This document shows, in pieces, positions 33,876 through 43,710 of a stretch of DNA of 64,000 bases. Position 1 is the stretch's first letter; each line of letters opens with the position of its first letter. The position numbers and the translations under genes are program-made. This DNA comes from an uncultured Eubacteriales bacterium (GTDB taxonomy: Bacteria; Bacillota; Clostridia; Lachnospirales; Lachnospiraceae), in assembly GCA_949292785.1 (NCBI GenBank), contig CASFBK010000010.1, positions 1 to 64,000 on the forward strand. Reading direction: 5' to 3'. Below the pieces are notes generated by a model. It did not search any database, had not been told where the DNA came from, and saw only the letters and a list, made by a program, of their open reading frames with translations.

Positions 33876-35543
33876 ATGAAGAGTGATAATGTAAAAAAAG
33901 GAATGCAGCAGGCGCCTCACCGCTCCCTGTTCAATGCATTAGGATTCACCAAGGAAGAGATGGAAAAGCCTTTAGTAGGTATCGTAAGCTCCTATAACGA
34001 AATCGTTCCGGGACACATGAATCTGGACAAAATCGTAAATGCGGTAAAAATGGGAGTAGCAGAAGCAGGCGGAGTACCGGTAGTATTTCCGGCAATCGCA
34101 GTCTGTGACGGAATTGCTATGGGACACGAGGGAATGAAGTATTCTCTGGTAACAAGAGACCTGATTGCAGACTCTACCGAGTGTATGGCACTGGCACATC
34201 AGTTTGATGCCCTTGTGATGGTTCCGAACTGTGATAAGAACGTACCGGGACTTTTAATGGCAGCAGCCAGAATCAATGTTCCTACCGTATTTGTATCTGG
34301 CGGACCAATGCTTGCAGGTCATGTAAAGGGACATAAGACCAGTCTGTCCTCTATGTTCGAAGCAGTAGGTTCCTATGCGGCAGGCACCATGACCGAGGAA
34401 GATGTACGGGAATACGAAGAAAAGACCTGTCCGACCTGTGGCTCCTGTTCCGGTATGTACACTGCAAATTCCATGAACTGCTTAACAGAAGCATTGGGAA
34501 TGGGACTTGGCGGAAACGGAACCATCCCAGCCGTTTACTCCGACAGACTCCGTCTTGCAAAACATGCAGGAATGGCAGTTATGGATATGTATCAGAAAAA
34601 TATCCGTCCAAGAGATATCATGACAAAAGATGCAATTTTAAATGCATTGACCGTAGATATGGCACTGGGATGTTCTACCAACAGTATGTTGCATTTACCA
34701 GCAATCGCCCATGAAATTGGCTTTGACTTTGATATCGCATTTGCAAACGAAATCAGTGAAAAGACACCGAACCTTTGCCATCTGGCTCCGGCAGGTCCGA
34801 CTTACATGGAGGACTTAAACGAGGCAGGCGGCGTGTACGCTGTTATGAATGAACTTTCCGAGTTAGGTTTACTTCACTTAGATTGTATGACCGTAACCGG
34901 AAAGACCGTAGGAGAGAATATCAAGGGGGCAGTAAATAAGAATCCTGAGGTTATCCGTCCATTAGACAATCCATACAGCCAGACCGGCGGACTTGCCGTA
35001 TTAAAAGGAAATCTTGCACCGGACGGAAGTGTGGTAAAGCGTTCTGCAGTAGCACCGGAAATGATGGTACACGAAGGTCCTGCAAGAGTATTCGACTGTG
35101 AAGAAGATGCCATTGCAGCCATCAAAGGCGGCAAAATCGTGGCAGGCGATGTGGTAGTTATCCGTTACGAAGGACCAAAGGGTGGTCCGGGAATGCGTGA
35201 GATGTTGAATCCAACCTCTGCTATTGCAGGTATGGGACTTGGTTCTACGGTAGCCCTGATTACAGACGGGCGTTTCTCAGGAGCAAGCCGTGGAGCTTCT
35301 ATCGGACACGTTTCACCGGAAGCAGCCGTAGGCGGAACCATTGCGCTGGTAGAAGAGGGAGACACCATTAAGATTAACATTCCGGAAATGAAGCTGGAGC
35401 TTGACGTTTCCGAGGAAGAACTGGCAGCAAGAAGAGCAAAATGGCAGCCAAGAGAGCCAAAAGTAACCACCGGATACCTGGCACGTTATGCAGGTCTGGT
35501 TACTTCAGGAGCAAAAGGAGCTGTATTAAATAAAGCAGAATAA
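33876..35543 (+). CDS. ilvD: Dihydroxy-acid dehydratase
   Basis: 555 aa iron-sulfur enzyme that converts 2,3-dihydroxy-3-methylbutanoate and its methylpentanoate homologue to the 2-oxo acids of valine and isoleucine synthesis. Cluster and metal motifs are intact: [49 protein letters not shown] and GRFSGASRG near the C-terminus. Length is normal. No other ilv genes are adjacent, so this is a monocistronic unit with its own consensus promoter and a 260-nt structured leader. AAAGAGGTAG precedes the ATG. Confidence 0.97.
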   Translation: MKSDNVKKGMQQAPHRSLFNALGFTKEEMEKPLVGIVSSYNEIVPGHMNLDKIVNAVKMGVAEAGGVPVVFPAIAVCDGIAMGHEGMKYSLVTRDLIADSTECMALAHQFDALVMVPNCDKNVPGLLMAAARINVPTVFVSGGPMLAGHVKGHKTSLSSMFEAVGSYAAGTMTEEDVREYEEKTCPTCGSCSGMYTANSMNCLTEALGMGLGGNGTIPAVYSDRLRLAKHAGMAVMDMYQKNIRPRDIMTKDAILNALTVDMALGCSTNSMLHLPAIAHEIGFDFDIAFANEISEKTPNLCHLAPAGPTYMEDLNEAGGVYAVMNELSELGLLHLDCMTVTGKTVGENIKGAVNKNPEVIRPLDNPYSQTGGLAVLKGNLAPDGSVVKRSAVAPEMMVHEGPARVFDCEEDAIAAIKGGKIVAGDVVVIRYEGPKGGPGMREMLNPTSAIAGMGLGSTVALITDGRFSGASRGASIGHVSPEAAVGGTIALVEEGDTIKINIPEMKLELDVSEEELAARRAKWQPREPKVTTGYLARYAGLVTSGAKGAVLNKAE

Positions 35544-35613
35544 TTCCAAGATAATACTTGCAGAATAAGTCCTGTGGATTTGCTAATATCCCGCTAAGAA
35601 CCGGGCAGAATCA

Positions 35614-35642
35614 TTGACATAGGATGTCCCTTATCATATATT
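35614..35642 (+). promoter_or_regulatory. SigA-type promoter of an isolated transcription unit
   Basis: TTGACA (35614-35619) and TATATT (35637-35642) with a 17-bp spacer; TATAAT overlaps at 35642-35647. The first annotated gene downstream begins only after a strong terminator (35762-35807), so this promoter appears to drive a short RNA of about 155 nt. Confidence 0.7.
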
Positions 35643-35649
35643 ATAATCA

Positions 35650-35807
35650 TCGTAATGAATTTATGGTAAAGGAGCAGTATAGTTAGCAAGATGGACGATA
35701 GCGACAGTGATAGTAATACGAATCAGAACAACGTAAATACCGCTACATATTATCAGCAAAGGACATACTCATATTCCTTGTATAAGGATTATGGGTGTGT
35801 CTTTTTG
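35650..35807 (+). ncRNA. Candidate small RNA or relic short gene
   Basis: Bounded by a good promoter and a strong terminator, this segment has no recognised gene. It contains a 46-codon reading frame (35691-35831) starting MDDSDSDSNTNQNNV, but there is no ribosome site at the right distance and the frame runs through and past the terminator stem. The low-complexity start resembles N-termini of small membrane proteins, so a truncated gene relic is an alternative to a small RNA. This segment is most of the 367-bp gap between ilvD and the CNNM-type gene. Confidence 0.4.
35762..35807 (+). terminator. Strong Rho-independent terminator
   Basis: An 18-bp stem (35762-35779 with 35784-35801) has one mismatch and several G-U pairs around a GTAT loop, followed by TTTTT. 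It ends the short unit started at about 35650. Confidence 0.88.
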
Positions 35808-35910
35808 CGTTTAAAAAGGCTGTTAAGGTGACAGCCGGAGAGAGGAAAACAGGAAAGCAACCACACAGAAAAATGATGAAGAAAGAAGCAATTTTGGAGG
35901 ATAGATAAAA

Positions 35911-37224
35911 ATGATAGGACAGATATTATTACAGGTGATTTTAATTGGCTTAAACGCCGTATTTGCATGTGCGGAAATTGCAGTGATTTCCATGAATGAT
36001 AACAGATTGGAACAGTTGGCAGCGGCAGGAGATAAGCGGGCGGTGCGGCTTTCCCGTCTGACCAGCCAGCCGGCAAAGTTTTTGGCAACCATACAGGTAG
36101 CGATTACCCTGTCAGGGTTCTTAGGAAGTGCCTTTGCAGCAGATAATTTTTCTGACAGCCTGACCGCATGGCTTGTTGGAATAGGGGTTCCCATTTCGGA
36201 AAGAACATTGGATACCATTTCCGTGGTAGTGATTACCATTATTCTTTCCTACTTTACCCTGATATTTGGAGAATTGGTGCCAAAGCGTCTGGCAATGAAA
36301 AAGACAGAACAGCTTGCACTTGGTATGTCTAATCTGATTTCCTTTTTGGCACGGTTATCAGCGCCGATTGTATGGGTTCTGACAGTATCCACTAACGGGA
36401 TTTTACGACTTTGTGGAATCGACCCTACGGCGGAAGAAGATGAGGTCAGTGAGGAAGAGATTCGTATGATGGTAGATGCGGGAAGCCGTAAAGGAGTCAT
36501 TGATTTTGCAGAAAAAGAATTTATTCAAAATGTTTTCGAATTCGATGACCTTTCCGTAGGGGAATTTGCCACCAGAAGAAAAGATATTTCTATTTTATGG
36601 ATGGAAGAGAGTATGGAGCAGTGGGATGAGATGATTCATGACAGCAGACATACCAGATACCCGGTCTGCGGCGAATCTGTGGATGATGTGGTAGGAATTT
36701 TAAATGTAAAGGATTATTTCAGGTTAAAAGAAAAGACAAGAGAAAATGTAATGAAGGAGGCAGTGCATGCGCCATTTTTTGTACCGGAAGGAATACGGGC
36801 GGACGTGCTGTTTCGTCAGATGAAAGAGTCCAGAAATCATTTTGCAGTCGTTTTGGATGAGTATGGCGGCACGGAGGGAATTGTGACGATCAATGACTTA
36901 TTAGAGCAGCTGGTAGGGGATTTAGAGGATGAAGACTGCCGGGAAGAAAAACAGGAGGGTATCGAACAGGTGGACGATACCACATGGAAAATATACGGAA
37001 ATCTTCCCTTAGACGAGGTGGCAGAGACAATAAATGTCCCTCTTCCGATAGAGGAATACGATACCTTTAGCGGGTTCGTCTTTGCGACATATGGCTCCGT
37101 TCCCAGAGATGGAAGCAGAATTGAGGTAAAGACGGATAAGCTACAGATTTTGGTAACAAAAATTTATGAACATCAGGTGGAAGAAGCCATTGCAAAGTGT
37201 TATACTGTAGTGACAGAAGAATAA
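35911..37224 (+). CDS. CNNM/CorC-type transporter-associated protein (DUF21-CBS-CorC_HlyC)
   Basis: 437 aa membrane protein. DUF21 domain with about four membrane segments (residues 1-180; opening [20 protein letters not shown]), two CBS domains (about 200-335; [19 protein letters not shown] and [23 protein letters not shown]) and a C-terminal CorC_HlyC domain. Homologues are commonly called hemolysin C but act in magnesium or cobalt efflux or regulation. TTGGAGGATAG precedes the ATG. Not clearly in an operon, though endonuclease IV follows by 22 bp. Confidence 0.92.
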   Translation: MIGQILLQVILIGLNAVFACAEIAVISMNDNRLEQLAAAGDKRAVRLSRLTSQPAKFLATIQVAITLSGFLGSAFAADNFSDSLTAWLVGIGVPISERTLDTISVVVITIILSYFTLIFGELVPKRLAMKKTEQLALGMSNLISFLARLSAPIVWVLTVSTNGILRLCGIDPTAEEDEVSEEEIRMMVDAGSRKGVIDFAEKEFIQNVFEFDDLSVGEFATRRKDISILWMEESMEQWDEMIHDSRHTRYPVCGESVDDVVGILNVKDYFRLKEKTRENVMKEAVHAPFFVPEGIRADVLFRQMKESRNHFAVVLDEYGGTEGIVTINDLLEQLVGDLEDEDCREEKQEGIEQVDDTTWKIYGNLPLDEVAETINVPLPIEEYDTFSGFVFATYGSVPRDGSRIEVKTDKLQILVTKIYEHQVEEAIAKCYTVVTEE

Positions 37225-37246
37225 ATTTACCATAAAGGAGAACAGA

Positions 37247-38080
37247 ATGTTAAGAATTGGATGTCACTTGTCTTCCTCCAAAGGCTACCTTGCCATGGGA
37301 AAGGAAGCAGTAAAAATAGGAGCAAATACCTTTCAGTTTTTTACCAGGAACCCCCGGGGCGGAAAGGCAAAGCCGCTGGATGTGGCTGATATAGAGGCAT
37401 ATCTTGCTTTTGCCGAAGAGCATGGAATCGCAAAGATTCTCGCACATGCCCCATATACGCTAAATGCCTGTGCCAAAGACGAAGGATTGCGCCAGTTTGC
37501 ATATGAAACTATGTGTGATGACTTAAGCCGGCTGGAATACCTGCCGGAGGGCATGTATAATTTTCACCCGGGAAGCCATGTAAAGCAGGGCGCAGAAGTG
37601 GGAATCGCCTATATTGCAGAAATGTTGAACCGCATTAATGAAAAGGGGTACAGCACTACGATTTTATTAGAAACCATGGCAGGGAAAGGAACTGAAATAG
37701 GCAGGAGCTTTGAAGAATTGCAGGCGATTATAGAAAAGGTAGAGGATACCAGTCATCTGGGCGTCTGCTTAGATTCTTGTCATATATTTGATGGCGGATA
37801 TGATATTGTCAGCTCTTTAGATGAGGTGGTGAATCAGTTCGATGAAGTTATTGGACTTAAGCGGCTAAAGGCAATCCATTTAAATGACAGTAAGAATGAG
37901 CTTGGCAGCCACAAAGACCGTCATGAGAAAATTGGTGAGGGGAATATTGGATTAACTGCATTTCAAAATATTATTAATCATCCGAAACTGCGGGAACTGC
38001 CATTTTTCCTGGAGACCCCAAACGAGCTGGAAGGGTATGCAAAAGAAATTGCTTTGTTAAGAGACTGTTATCAGTTCTGA
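37247..38080 (+). CDS. nfo: Endonuclease IV
   Basis: 277 aa metal-dependent AP endonuclease of base-excision repair; cuts 5' to abasic sites. TIM-barrel zinc ligands lie in recognised motifs: [60 protein letters not shown]. Length is standard. AAAGGAGAAC precedes the ATG. It is followed by a strong terminator and probably shares a transcript with the CNNM-type gene. Confidence 0.96.
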   Translation: MLRIGCHLSSSKGYLAMGKEAVKIGANTFQFFTRNPRGGKAKPLDVADIEAYLAFAEEHGIAKILAHAPYTLNACAKDEGLRQFAYETMCDDLSRLEYLPEGMYNFHPGSHVKQGAEVGIAYIAEMLNRINEKGYSTTILLETMAGKGTEIGRSFEELQAIIEKVEDTSHLGVCLDSCHIFDGGYDIVSSLDEVVNQFDEVIGLKRLKAIHLNDSKNELGSHKDRHEKIGEGNIGLTAFQNIINHPKLRELPFFLETPNELEGYAKEIALLRDCYQF

Positions 38081-38150
38081 CAGTTACTGGATACCCATTA
38101 TAACACTGATAATGGAAAGCATTCGTATATCAAATGTGAATTTTTCCGTG

Positions 38151-38205
38151 AAAACTGAGAAATACGTTTCAGAATTCAGATGTTTCGTATTTTTCAGTTT
38201 TTTTG
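38151..38205 (+). terminator. Rho-independent terminator after nfo
   Basis: AAAACTGA-G-AAATACG (38151-38166) pairs with CGTATTT-T-TCAGTTTT (38186-38202), followed by T residues. Confidence 0.88.
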
Positions 38206-38231
38206 TATTTATTTCAAATATATGATATGAT
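38203..38231 (+). promoter_or_regulatory. Promoter of cbiQO
   Basis: TTGTAT (38203-38208) and TATGAT (38226-38231) with a 17-bp spacer, immediately after the terminator and 30 bp before cbiQ. The short leader leaves no room for a riboswitch, so cbiQO does not appear to be controlled by cobalamin here. Confidence 0.65.
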
Positions 38232-38260
38232 AAGAAAAATTCAGAAGAAGGAGAAACAGC

Positions 38261-39070
38261 ATGAAGAGACATACGCATAAGCACGGACATCATTCTCATG
38301 GAGTGCAGACCATGGATTTTTATGCCTTTCAGTCCGGTTTGCGGGAGTGGAATGGTGGATATAAAGTATTATCGGCATTATTGATACTGATTTTGTGTAT
38401 TGCACTAAACGATATCTGGGTGTCGCTGACGGTAATTATTACGGTTGGAATGATAAATGTAATAGGAAATAAGGTTCCCATAAGACAGTATTTGGAATTA
38501 TTAAAAATACCCATTGCATTTTTGGTATTAGGATGTATTGCGATTGCATTTGGAGTTTCTGTAAAGCCCATTGGGGACTATCGTATTTCTCTGCACTGGT
38601 TTTATCTGTACTTGAACAAAACAGATATCCAAAAGGCAGTAGAATTGTTCTTAAAAGCAATGGGAGCGGTCAGTGCCATGTATTTTATGGCATTGTCTAC
38701 ACCGGCAAGTGAATTAATCAGTGTTCTGCGAAAGGCACATATCCCCAAAGTGATTGTGGAGCTGATGAACATGATTTATCGTTTTATTTTTATTTTGACA
38801 GAGGTACAGGGAAGAATGAAGCGTGCGGCAGTTTCCAGACTGGGCTATGCAGACTTTCGAACCTCTTGTAATTCCTTCGGAAAAATAGCGGGAAATCTTT
38901 TTATCCTGTCTTTAAAAAAGGCGGATACCTATTATGACGCTATGATTTCAAGATGCTATGACGGAGAGATTTTATTTTTAGAAGAGGAAAAAAAGGTTGG
39001 CTGGATACATATTGTCGGAATGACAGGATACTTAGCGGTACTGGTTCTGGTGTGGTTTATGGGACAATAG
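38261..39070 (+). CDS. cbiQ: Cobalt/nickel ECF transporter transmembrane subunit CbiQ
   Basis: 269 aa T-component of an energy-coupling-factor importer. About five to six membrane helices; the coupling helices carry STPASELISVLRKAHIPKVI and SRCYDGE, as expected for CbiQ. The N-terminus is unusually His-rich (RHTHKHGHHSHG, residues 3-14), a probable cytoplasmic metal-binding extension. AGAAGGAGAAAC precedes the ATG. It is followed by cbiO; the S-component genes cbiM and cbiN are encoded 2 kb downstream under a riboswitch. Confidence 0.92.
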   Translation: MKRHTHKHGHHSHGVQTMDFYAFQSGLREWNGGYKVLSALLILILCIALNDIWVSLTVIITVGMINVIGNKVPIRQYLELLKIPIAFLVLGCIAIAFGVSVKPIGDYRISLHWFYLYLNKTDIQKAVELFLKAMGAVSAMYFMALSTPASELISVLRKAHIPKVIVELMNMIYRFIFILTEVQGRMKRAAVSRLGYADFRTSCNSFGKIAGNLFILSLKKADTYYDAMISRCYDGEILFLEEEKKVGWIHIVGMTGYLAVLVLVWFMGQ

Positions 39071-39126
39071 AATCGCAGGTAAAAGCAGTGAAGATATACG
39101 AAGTAACGAAGAAAGCAGGAAGAAAA

Positions 39127-39948
39127 ATGAAAGAAGAAATCATAGAGGTAAAGAATCTGACGTACGAATACCAGACAGGAACACATGCGTTGAATCATAT
39201 TAATATTACAGTAAAAAGAGGGGAAAAGATTGCAGTCATGGGCTCTAACGGTGCCGGAAAATCTACTTTTTTCCTGAATCTCAATGGTGTATTGCAACCC
39301 GATGGCGGCGAAATACGTTACAGGGGAAAGGTAATTGGAAAGAAAGAGTTAAACGAACTGCGCAAAAACGTAGGATTTGTATTTCAGGATGCGGATAGTC
39401 AAATTATAGCATCTGACGTACAGGGGGAAGTCTCTTTTGGTCCGATGAATTTGAAACTGTCAAAAGAGGAAGTAAGAAAGCGCGTGGAAGAGGCATTGGA
39501 ATATATGAATATCACAGAATACCGGAACCGCCCGCCACACTATCTTAGCGGTGGAGAGAAGAAGAGGGTCAGCATTGCAGATATCATTGCAATGAAGTCA
39601 GAGGTGGTATTGTTCGACGAGCCTACCGCAGCGCTGGATCCGTTAAGTGCGGACATGCTTGAAGAAGTATTGGCCAAGTTATCAGCTGAGGGGAAGACAT
39701 TGTTAATTTCTACCCATGATGTAGATTTTGCCTACCGTTGGGCAGAGCGGATTGTAGTATTCTGTCAGGGGAATATTATTGCAGATGGGACCCCACTTGA
39801 AATTTTCCAGAATGAAAAGGTATTAGAACAGGCACATTTAAAAAAGCCCGCCATGTATACGGTATATGAAGCATTAGCAGAACGTGGACTTGTAGAAACA
39901 GGAAGTTATCCAAGACTTCCGGAAGAACTAAAGACCATATTGAAGTAA
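39127..39948 (+). CDS. cbiO: Cobalt/nickel ECF transporter ATP-binding subunit CbiO
   Basis: 273 aa from the ATG at 39127 (AGGAAG upstream; longer readings extend into unconserved sequence overlapping cbiQ). ATPase of the ECF transporter: Walker A GSNGAGKST, Q-loop FVFQDADSQI, signature YLSGGEKKRVSIAD, Walker B VVLFDEPTAALDP, H-loop STHDVDFAYRWA. It would drive transport with CbiQ, CbiM and CbiN. The HD-domain gene follows 13 bp later and may be cotranscribed. Confidence 0.94.
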   Translation: MKEEIIEVKNLTYEYQTGTHALNHINITVKRGEKIAVMGSNGAGKSTFFLNLNGVLQPDGGEIRYRGKVIGKKELNELRKNVGFVFQDADSQIIASDVQGEVSFGPMNLKLSKEEVRKRVEEALEYMNITEYRNRPPHYLSGGEKKRVSIADIIAMKSEVVLFDEPTAALDPLSADMLEEVLAKLSAEGKTLLISTHDVDFAYRWAERIVVFCQGNIIADGTPLEIFQNEKVLEQAHLKKPAMYTVYEALAERGLVETGSYPRLPEELKTILK

Positions 39949-39961
39949 GAGGAGTGAGCAT

Positions 39962-40606
39962 ATGATAAATGAAGCTTATAAAAATTATCTCATATATGTA
40001 AGAGAGTATCTTACACAGCATAACGGAATCAATTCCCCGAATCCGCTGCATCCGTTCCGGTCACGGTTCCATCATACCATCCGGGTGCTGCACTGGTGCT
40101 TTCGCCTAAGCGAAGAAGAAACCGATATTGATAAGGAAGCGTTATATACCGCAACTATTTTTCATGATATCGGATATACGGACCGGAATAACGAGACACA
40201 TGCAAAGCGTAGCTGTCAGGCATTTTTGGAGTATGCAAGAACACAGCATATGGCACCGGAGCTGGTGGAAAAAGTAGCAGATATGATTGCAAAACATTCT
40301 GACAAGGGACTGCTTAAAGAGCCGGATACCTCGAAAGAACTGATACTGCTTATGGAAGCTGATTTGCTGGATGAAGAAGGCGCAATGGGAATTGTCTGGG
40401 ACTGCATGACGCTTGGAAATGCGCATACTAACAGTTATGGAAATGCTTATTATCATATTATGGAAAGCTCCAACAAGCCGGAGCCAAATCCTATGGTAAC
40501 GCCTAAGGCAATTAAGTATTGGGAGAAGAAGAAGCAGATAGCCGCAGAATTTGCGGAAGAATTAAAAAAAGACCTGATGATAGGAAGTGAATATTTTGAT
40601 TTTTGA
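39962..40606 (+). CDS. HD-domain phosphohydrolase
   Basis: 214 aa cytoplasmic protein. HD motif residues are visible: FHHTIRVLHW (first His about residue 36), ATIFHDIGYTD (His-Asp about 61-62) and LLMEADLLDEEGAMG (second Asp about 122). This is the uncharacterised HD class acting on nucleotides or phosphorylated small molecules. It sits between cbiO and the riboswitch-cbiM unit, but no cobalamin link is evident. AAGAGGAGTGAG is the ribosome site. Confidence 0.85.
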   Translation: MINEAYKNYLIYVREYLTQHNGINSPNPLHPFRSRFHHTIRVLHWCFRLSEEETDIDKEALYTATIFHDIGYTDRNNETHAKRSCQAFLEYARTQHMAPELVEKVADMIAKHSDKGLLKEPDTSKELILLMEADLLDEEGAMGIVWDCMTLGNAHTNSYGNAYYHIMESSNKPEPNPMVTPKAIKYWEKKKQIAAEFAEELKKDLMIGSEYFDF

Positions 40607-40618
40607 AAAAAATTATCA

Positions 40619-40647
40619 TTGACAGAATATTTGCTATCAAGTAGAAT
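40619..40647 (+). promoter_or_regulatory. Promoter of the riboswitch-cbiMN unit
   Basis: TTGACA (40619-40624) and TAGAAT (40642-40647), 17-bp spacer. Transcription should begin about 40654, just before the cobalamin aptamer. Confidence 0.75.
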
Positions 40648-40684
40648 GGGAAAAGCGGGTAATCCCCGTGAAGGAAAAATATAA

Positions 40685-40856
40685 TTACAGAAGGTGCCTG
40701 TATTCTCCACAGGATAATAGGGAAATGGGTGAGAATCCCATACGGTCCCGCCGCTGTATGAGTGGAGTTTTATCTTCATCTGTGTAAGACAGAAAGCCAC
40801 TGGGAAACCGGGAAGGTGAGATAAAGCAATGAAACTTGAGTCAGAAGACCTGCCTT
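40685..40856 (+). promoter_or_regulatory. Cobalamin riboswitch aptamer
   Basis: Conserved cobalamin-element blocks occur in order: AAGGTGCCTG (40691), GGGTGAGAATCCCATACGG (40727-40745), the B12-box core CCGCCGCTGT (40747), GCCACTGGGAAACCGGGAAGG and TCAGAAGACCTGCC (40841-40854). It lies upstream of cbiM and cbiN, the expected target class for corrinoid control of cobalt uptake. Confidence 0.95.
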
Positions 40857-40962
40857 TTGTAAGGGAATGCACGAAGTTACGAGAGATGACTGGCTGTAGA
40901 GAACTAATTACCGTAAGCTGTTCTGTTGATGTTTGGAACAGGGGAGGGAATTGGTTTATTTT

Positions 40963-41007
40963 AAATGCCGGTTTGCTGCGTGGGAAAGCAGAAAACACGG
41001 CATTTTT
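40963..41007 (+). terminator. Riboswitch expression-platform terminator
   Basis: AAATGCCG (40963-40970) pairs with CGGCATTT (40998-41005), with an inner TGCT/AGCA pairing, followed by T residues. It lies between the aptamer and cbiM, so bound cobalamin probably lets this stem form and stops transcription. The rest of the 484-bp gap between the HD gene and cbiM is leader. Confidence 0.8.
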
Positions 41008-41090
41008 GAGTGCAACCACTTTTTCGCAAAGCGTAAAAGTGATTGTGTTTGCGAATAGCAATGTTCAAAAGAACGGGAAGGAGAAAATTT

Positions 41091-41837
41091 ATGACAAAAC
41101 ATCAAAAGAAACTCATTGTTTTAAGTGCTGCCTTTGCAGCAGCATTTGGAATCGTACCGCAGGTCAATGCCATGCATATTATGGAGGGATTCCTGCCACT
41201 GACATTTTGTATTGGATGGGGCGTAATCTGTATTCCATTTCTGTTAAGCGGATTCTTTTCCATCCAGAAAAAGTTAAAGGAAAACAGGAAGAACATTACA
41301 CTTCTTGCAATGGCAGGAGCCTTTGTTTTTGTAATATCTTCTTTGAAGATTCCTTCTGTAACCGGAAGCTGCTCCCATATGACAGGAACAGGTCTTGGAG
41401 CCATTTTATTTGGACCAAGTGCAGTTAGTATCTTAGGAATTATCGTATTGATTTTCCAGGCAATTCTGTTAGCACATGGCGGACTTACCACCCTTGGAGC
41501 AAATACCTTTTCCATGGCGATTGCAGGACCATTTATTTCTTATGGAATCTACGTATTATGTAAGAAATTAAAGGTAAACCGCAGAGTAGGCGTTTTTTTA
41601 GCAGCAACTTTGGGTGATTTATTTACATATTGTGTAACCAGTGTACAGCTTGCAATGGCATATCCTTCCGCAGAAGGCGGTGTAACAACATCAGCAGTCA
41701 AATTCCTTGGAGTATTTGCACCAACACAGATTCCGCTGGCAATCATTGAAGGATTATTAACTGTTATCATTATGATTACACTGGAAAACTACGCACAGAA
41801 AGAATTAAAAAGTACTGGATATTTAGAGGAGGTATAA
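41091..41837 (+). CDS. cbiM: Cobalt ECF transporter S-component CbiM
   Basis: 248 aa from the ATG at 41091 (GGGAAGGAG upstream; an earlier in-frame ATG at 41043 would put the signal sequence internally). The signal-like N-terminus leads to MHIMEGFLP, whose mature Met-His forms the cobalt site in this family. Seven membrane segments, with [18 protein letters not shown] and [19 protein letters not shown]. It is the substrate-binding membrane subunit, expressed under the cobalamin riboswitch. Confidence 0.96.
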   Translation: MTKHQKKLIVLSAAFAAAFGIVPQVNAMHIMEGFLPLTFCIGWGVICIPFLLSGFFSIQKKLKENRKNITLLAMAGAFVFVISSLKIPSVTGSCSHMTGTGLGAILFGPSAVSILGIIVLIFQAILLAHGGLTTLGANTFSMAIAGPFISYGIYVLCKKLKVNRRVGVFLAATLGDLFTYCVTSVQLAMAYPSAEGGVTTSAVKFLGVFAPTQIPLAIIEGLLTVIIMITLENYAQKELKSTGYLEEV

Positions 41838-41842
41838 CAGAC

Positions 41843-42148
41843 ATGAGAAGTAAAGATAAAAAAATAATTGCAGCGATTCTGCTTGTTGTGTTTTTAATGA
41901 TTGTTATACCATTGCTTGCACTGAAAGGAGCAGAGTTCGGCGGTTCTGATGATGCAGGCAGTCAGGTGGTAGAAGAAATTCAGGGAGAATATGAGCCGTG
42001 GTTCACCCCGGTACTGGAAACCCTGATTGGCGGAGAATTGCCGGGAGAAGTAGAAAGTTTAATGTTCTGTGTACAGACCGGAATCGGTGTAGGAATTATC
42101 GCATTTGTATTGGGACGGTTCGTAGAACGGAAAAAGTGGGAAGCGTAA
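41843..42148 (+). CDS. cbiN: Cobalt transporter accessory subunit CbiN
   Basis: 101 aa. Two membrane helices (about residues 9-28 and 72-91) flank an extracellular segment containing FGGSDDAGSQVVEEI and YEPWFTP, the normal CbiN layout. It helps load cobalt onto CbiM. The gene is 5 bp after cbiM with AGAGGAGG upstream, followed by a terminator. Confidence 0.94.
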   Translation: MRSKDKKIIAAILLVVFLMIVIPLLALKGAEFGGSDDAGSQVVEEIQGEYEPWFTPVLETLIGGELPGEVESLMFCVQTGIGVGIIAFVLGRFVERKKWEA

Positions 42149-42170
42149 GAAATAATAGATAATTCTCTCA

Positions 42171-42207
42171 AAACAGATATGTCTGAAGTGCGGGCATATC
42201 TGTTTTT
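42171..42207 (+). terminator. Rho-independent terminator after cbiMN
   Basis: AAACAGATATG (42171-42181) pairs with CATATCTGTTT (42195-42205), followed by T residues. Confidence 0.88.
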
Positions 42208-42337
42208 GTATTAGTGGAAAAAAATTTGTTGCATTATATATAAAAATATCAAATTATGGATTTCCTGCTCTTGTCATTTGTGATAGAATTAGAAAATGTA
42301 AAAGAAGAAGCAAAAGAAGAAGGAAAGGGATGAAATT

Positions 42338-43687
42338 GTGACAAAGAGTATGACAGAGGGCAAGTCGCTTGGGCTGATTTTACAGTTTGCGCTGCCTCTT
42401 TTTGTTGGAAATTTATTGCAGCAGACCTACAACATTATTGATGCGGCAATCGTAGGAAGATTTTTAGGACAGGATGCTTTAGCGAGCGTGGGAGCCTCCA
42501 GCAGCGTGCAGTTTCTGGTATTGGGATTTTGCATTGGAATCTGCTGTGGCTTCGGTATTCCGGTGGCAAAATGGTTTGGAGCAAAGGATTATGATAAAAT
42601 GCGCAGCTATATTTTTCAGGCGATGATATTGACTATTGGGGCAGCAATCTGCCTTACTGCGGCGTGTGCATTGTTATGTCCGAATATTCTTCACTTGTTG
42701 TCAACACCGGAGGATATTTACGAAGGGGCTTACCAGTATTTACTGATTATTTTTCTGGGAATTCCGGCGACCCTTTTATACAATTTTTTGTCTGGGATAT
42801 TGCGAAGCGTGGGAGATAGTAAAACACCGTTTTTATTTTTGGCATGTTCCACGGTCTTAAATATTGTACTGGACTTATTATGTATCATTGTATTTCACTG
42901 GGGCTGTGCGGGAGCTGCCATTGCAACCATTACTGCGCAGGTAGTCAGCGGAATTCTGTGTTTGATTTATATTAAGAAACGATTTGAAATTCTTCATCTG
43001 AGAGCATCAGACCGGAAAATGAGTGGAGATGTTACAAAGGATTTGATTTTGATGGGAATTCCTATGGGATTGCAATATTCCATTACTGCCATTGGAAGTA
43101 TGGTAATGCAGTCTGCCAATAATTCGTTAGGAAGCATTTACGTTTCCGGCTTTACTGCCGGCATGCGGATTAAGCAGTTTTTCATGTGTCCTTTTGATGC
43201 AGTTGCGACCGCTGTTTCCGTTTTCTGCGGACAAAATCTCGGAGCTGGAAAGATAGACCGTATTAAAAAGGGCATTCGCCAGGGCGTGGCGGTTGGAGTC
43301 ACTTATGGTCTTTTTGCCGGGGGGGTGCTGATTTTGGCAGGACGGAGCTTATCCCTGATTTTCGTGACATCAAGTGCAGTGGAGGTACTGGATGCCTCTG
43401 CAAAATATTTAAGATGCCTGGGATTTTTCTTCTGGAGTCTTGGAATCTTAAATATCTGCCGAATGACTACACAGGGGCTGGGATTTTCGGGAAGGGCAAT
43501 TTTCTCAGGCTTGACAGAGATGGTGGCACGAATCATTGTAAGTATGGTGTTTGTATTTGGTTACGGATTTACTGCAATCTGCTTCGCAGACCAGACGGCG
43601 TGGCTGTCTGCCTGTCTTTATATTGTTCCGGTATGCCTTTCCTGCGTAAAAAGGGTGTCGAAAACAGTGAAAGGGGAGGGGGAGTAA
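42338..43687 (+). CDS. MATE-family efflux transporter
   Basis: 449 aa membrane protein with twelve predicted helices in two similar halves, typical of MATE cation/drug antiporters (SLGLILQFALPLFVGNLLQQ, NIIDAAIVGRFLGQDALASVG, and the second-half PMGLQYSITAIGSMVMQSANNS in two parts). The start is GTG at 42338 following AAGGAAAGGGA; an ATG four codons later is possible. It stands alone between the cobalt operon and a small ORF. Substrate unknown. Confidence 0.92.
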   Translation: MTKSMTEGKSLGLILQFALPLFVGNLLQQTYNIIDAAIVGRFLGQDALASVGASSSVQFLVLGFCIGICCGFGIPVAKWFGAKDYDKMRSYIFQAMILTIGAAICLTAACALLCPNILHLLSTPEDIYEGAYQYLLIIFLGIPATLLYNFLSGILRSVGDSKTPFLFLACSTVLNIVLDLLCIIVFHWGCAGAAIATITAQVVSGILCLIYIKKRFEILHLRASDRKMSGDVTKDLILMGIPMGLQYSITAIGSMVMQSANNSLGSIYVSGFTAGMRIKQFFMCPFDAVATAVSVFCGQNLGAGKIDRIKKGIRQGVAVGVTYGLFAGGVLILAGRSLSLIFVTSSAVEVLDASAKYLRCLGFFFWSLGILNICRMTTQGLGFSGRAIFSGLTEMVARIIVSMVFVFGYGFTAICFADQTAWLSACLYIVPVCLSCVKRVSKTVKGEGE

Positions 43688-43710
43688 TCTCGTAGACAGA
43701 GAGGTTTGCA

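Noticed and set aside
38081-38260. Second cobalamin riboswitch in front of cbiQ
   Set aside because: The space is occupied by the nfo terminator and a promoter; no B12-box is present.
40829-41428. 199-aa + strand frame across the riboswitch and cbiM start
   Set aside because: It runs through the aptamer and terminator and is out of frame with cbiM, which is strongly supported.
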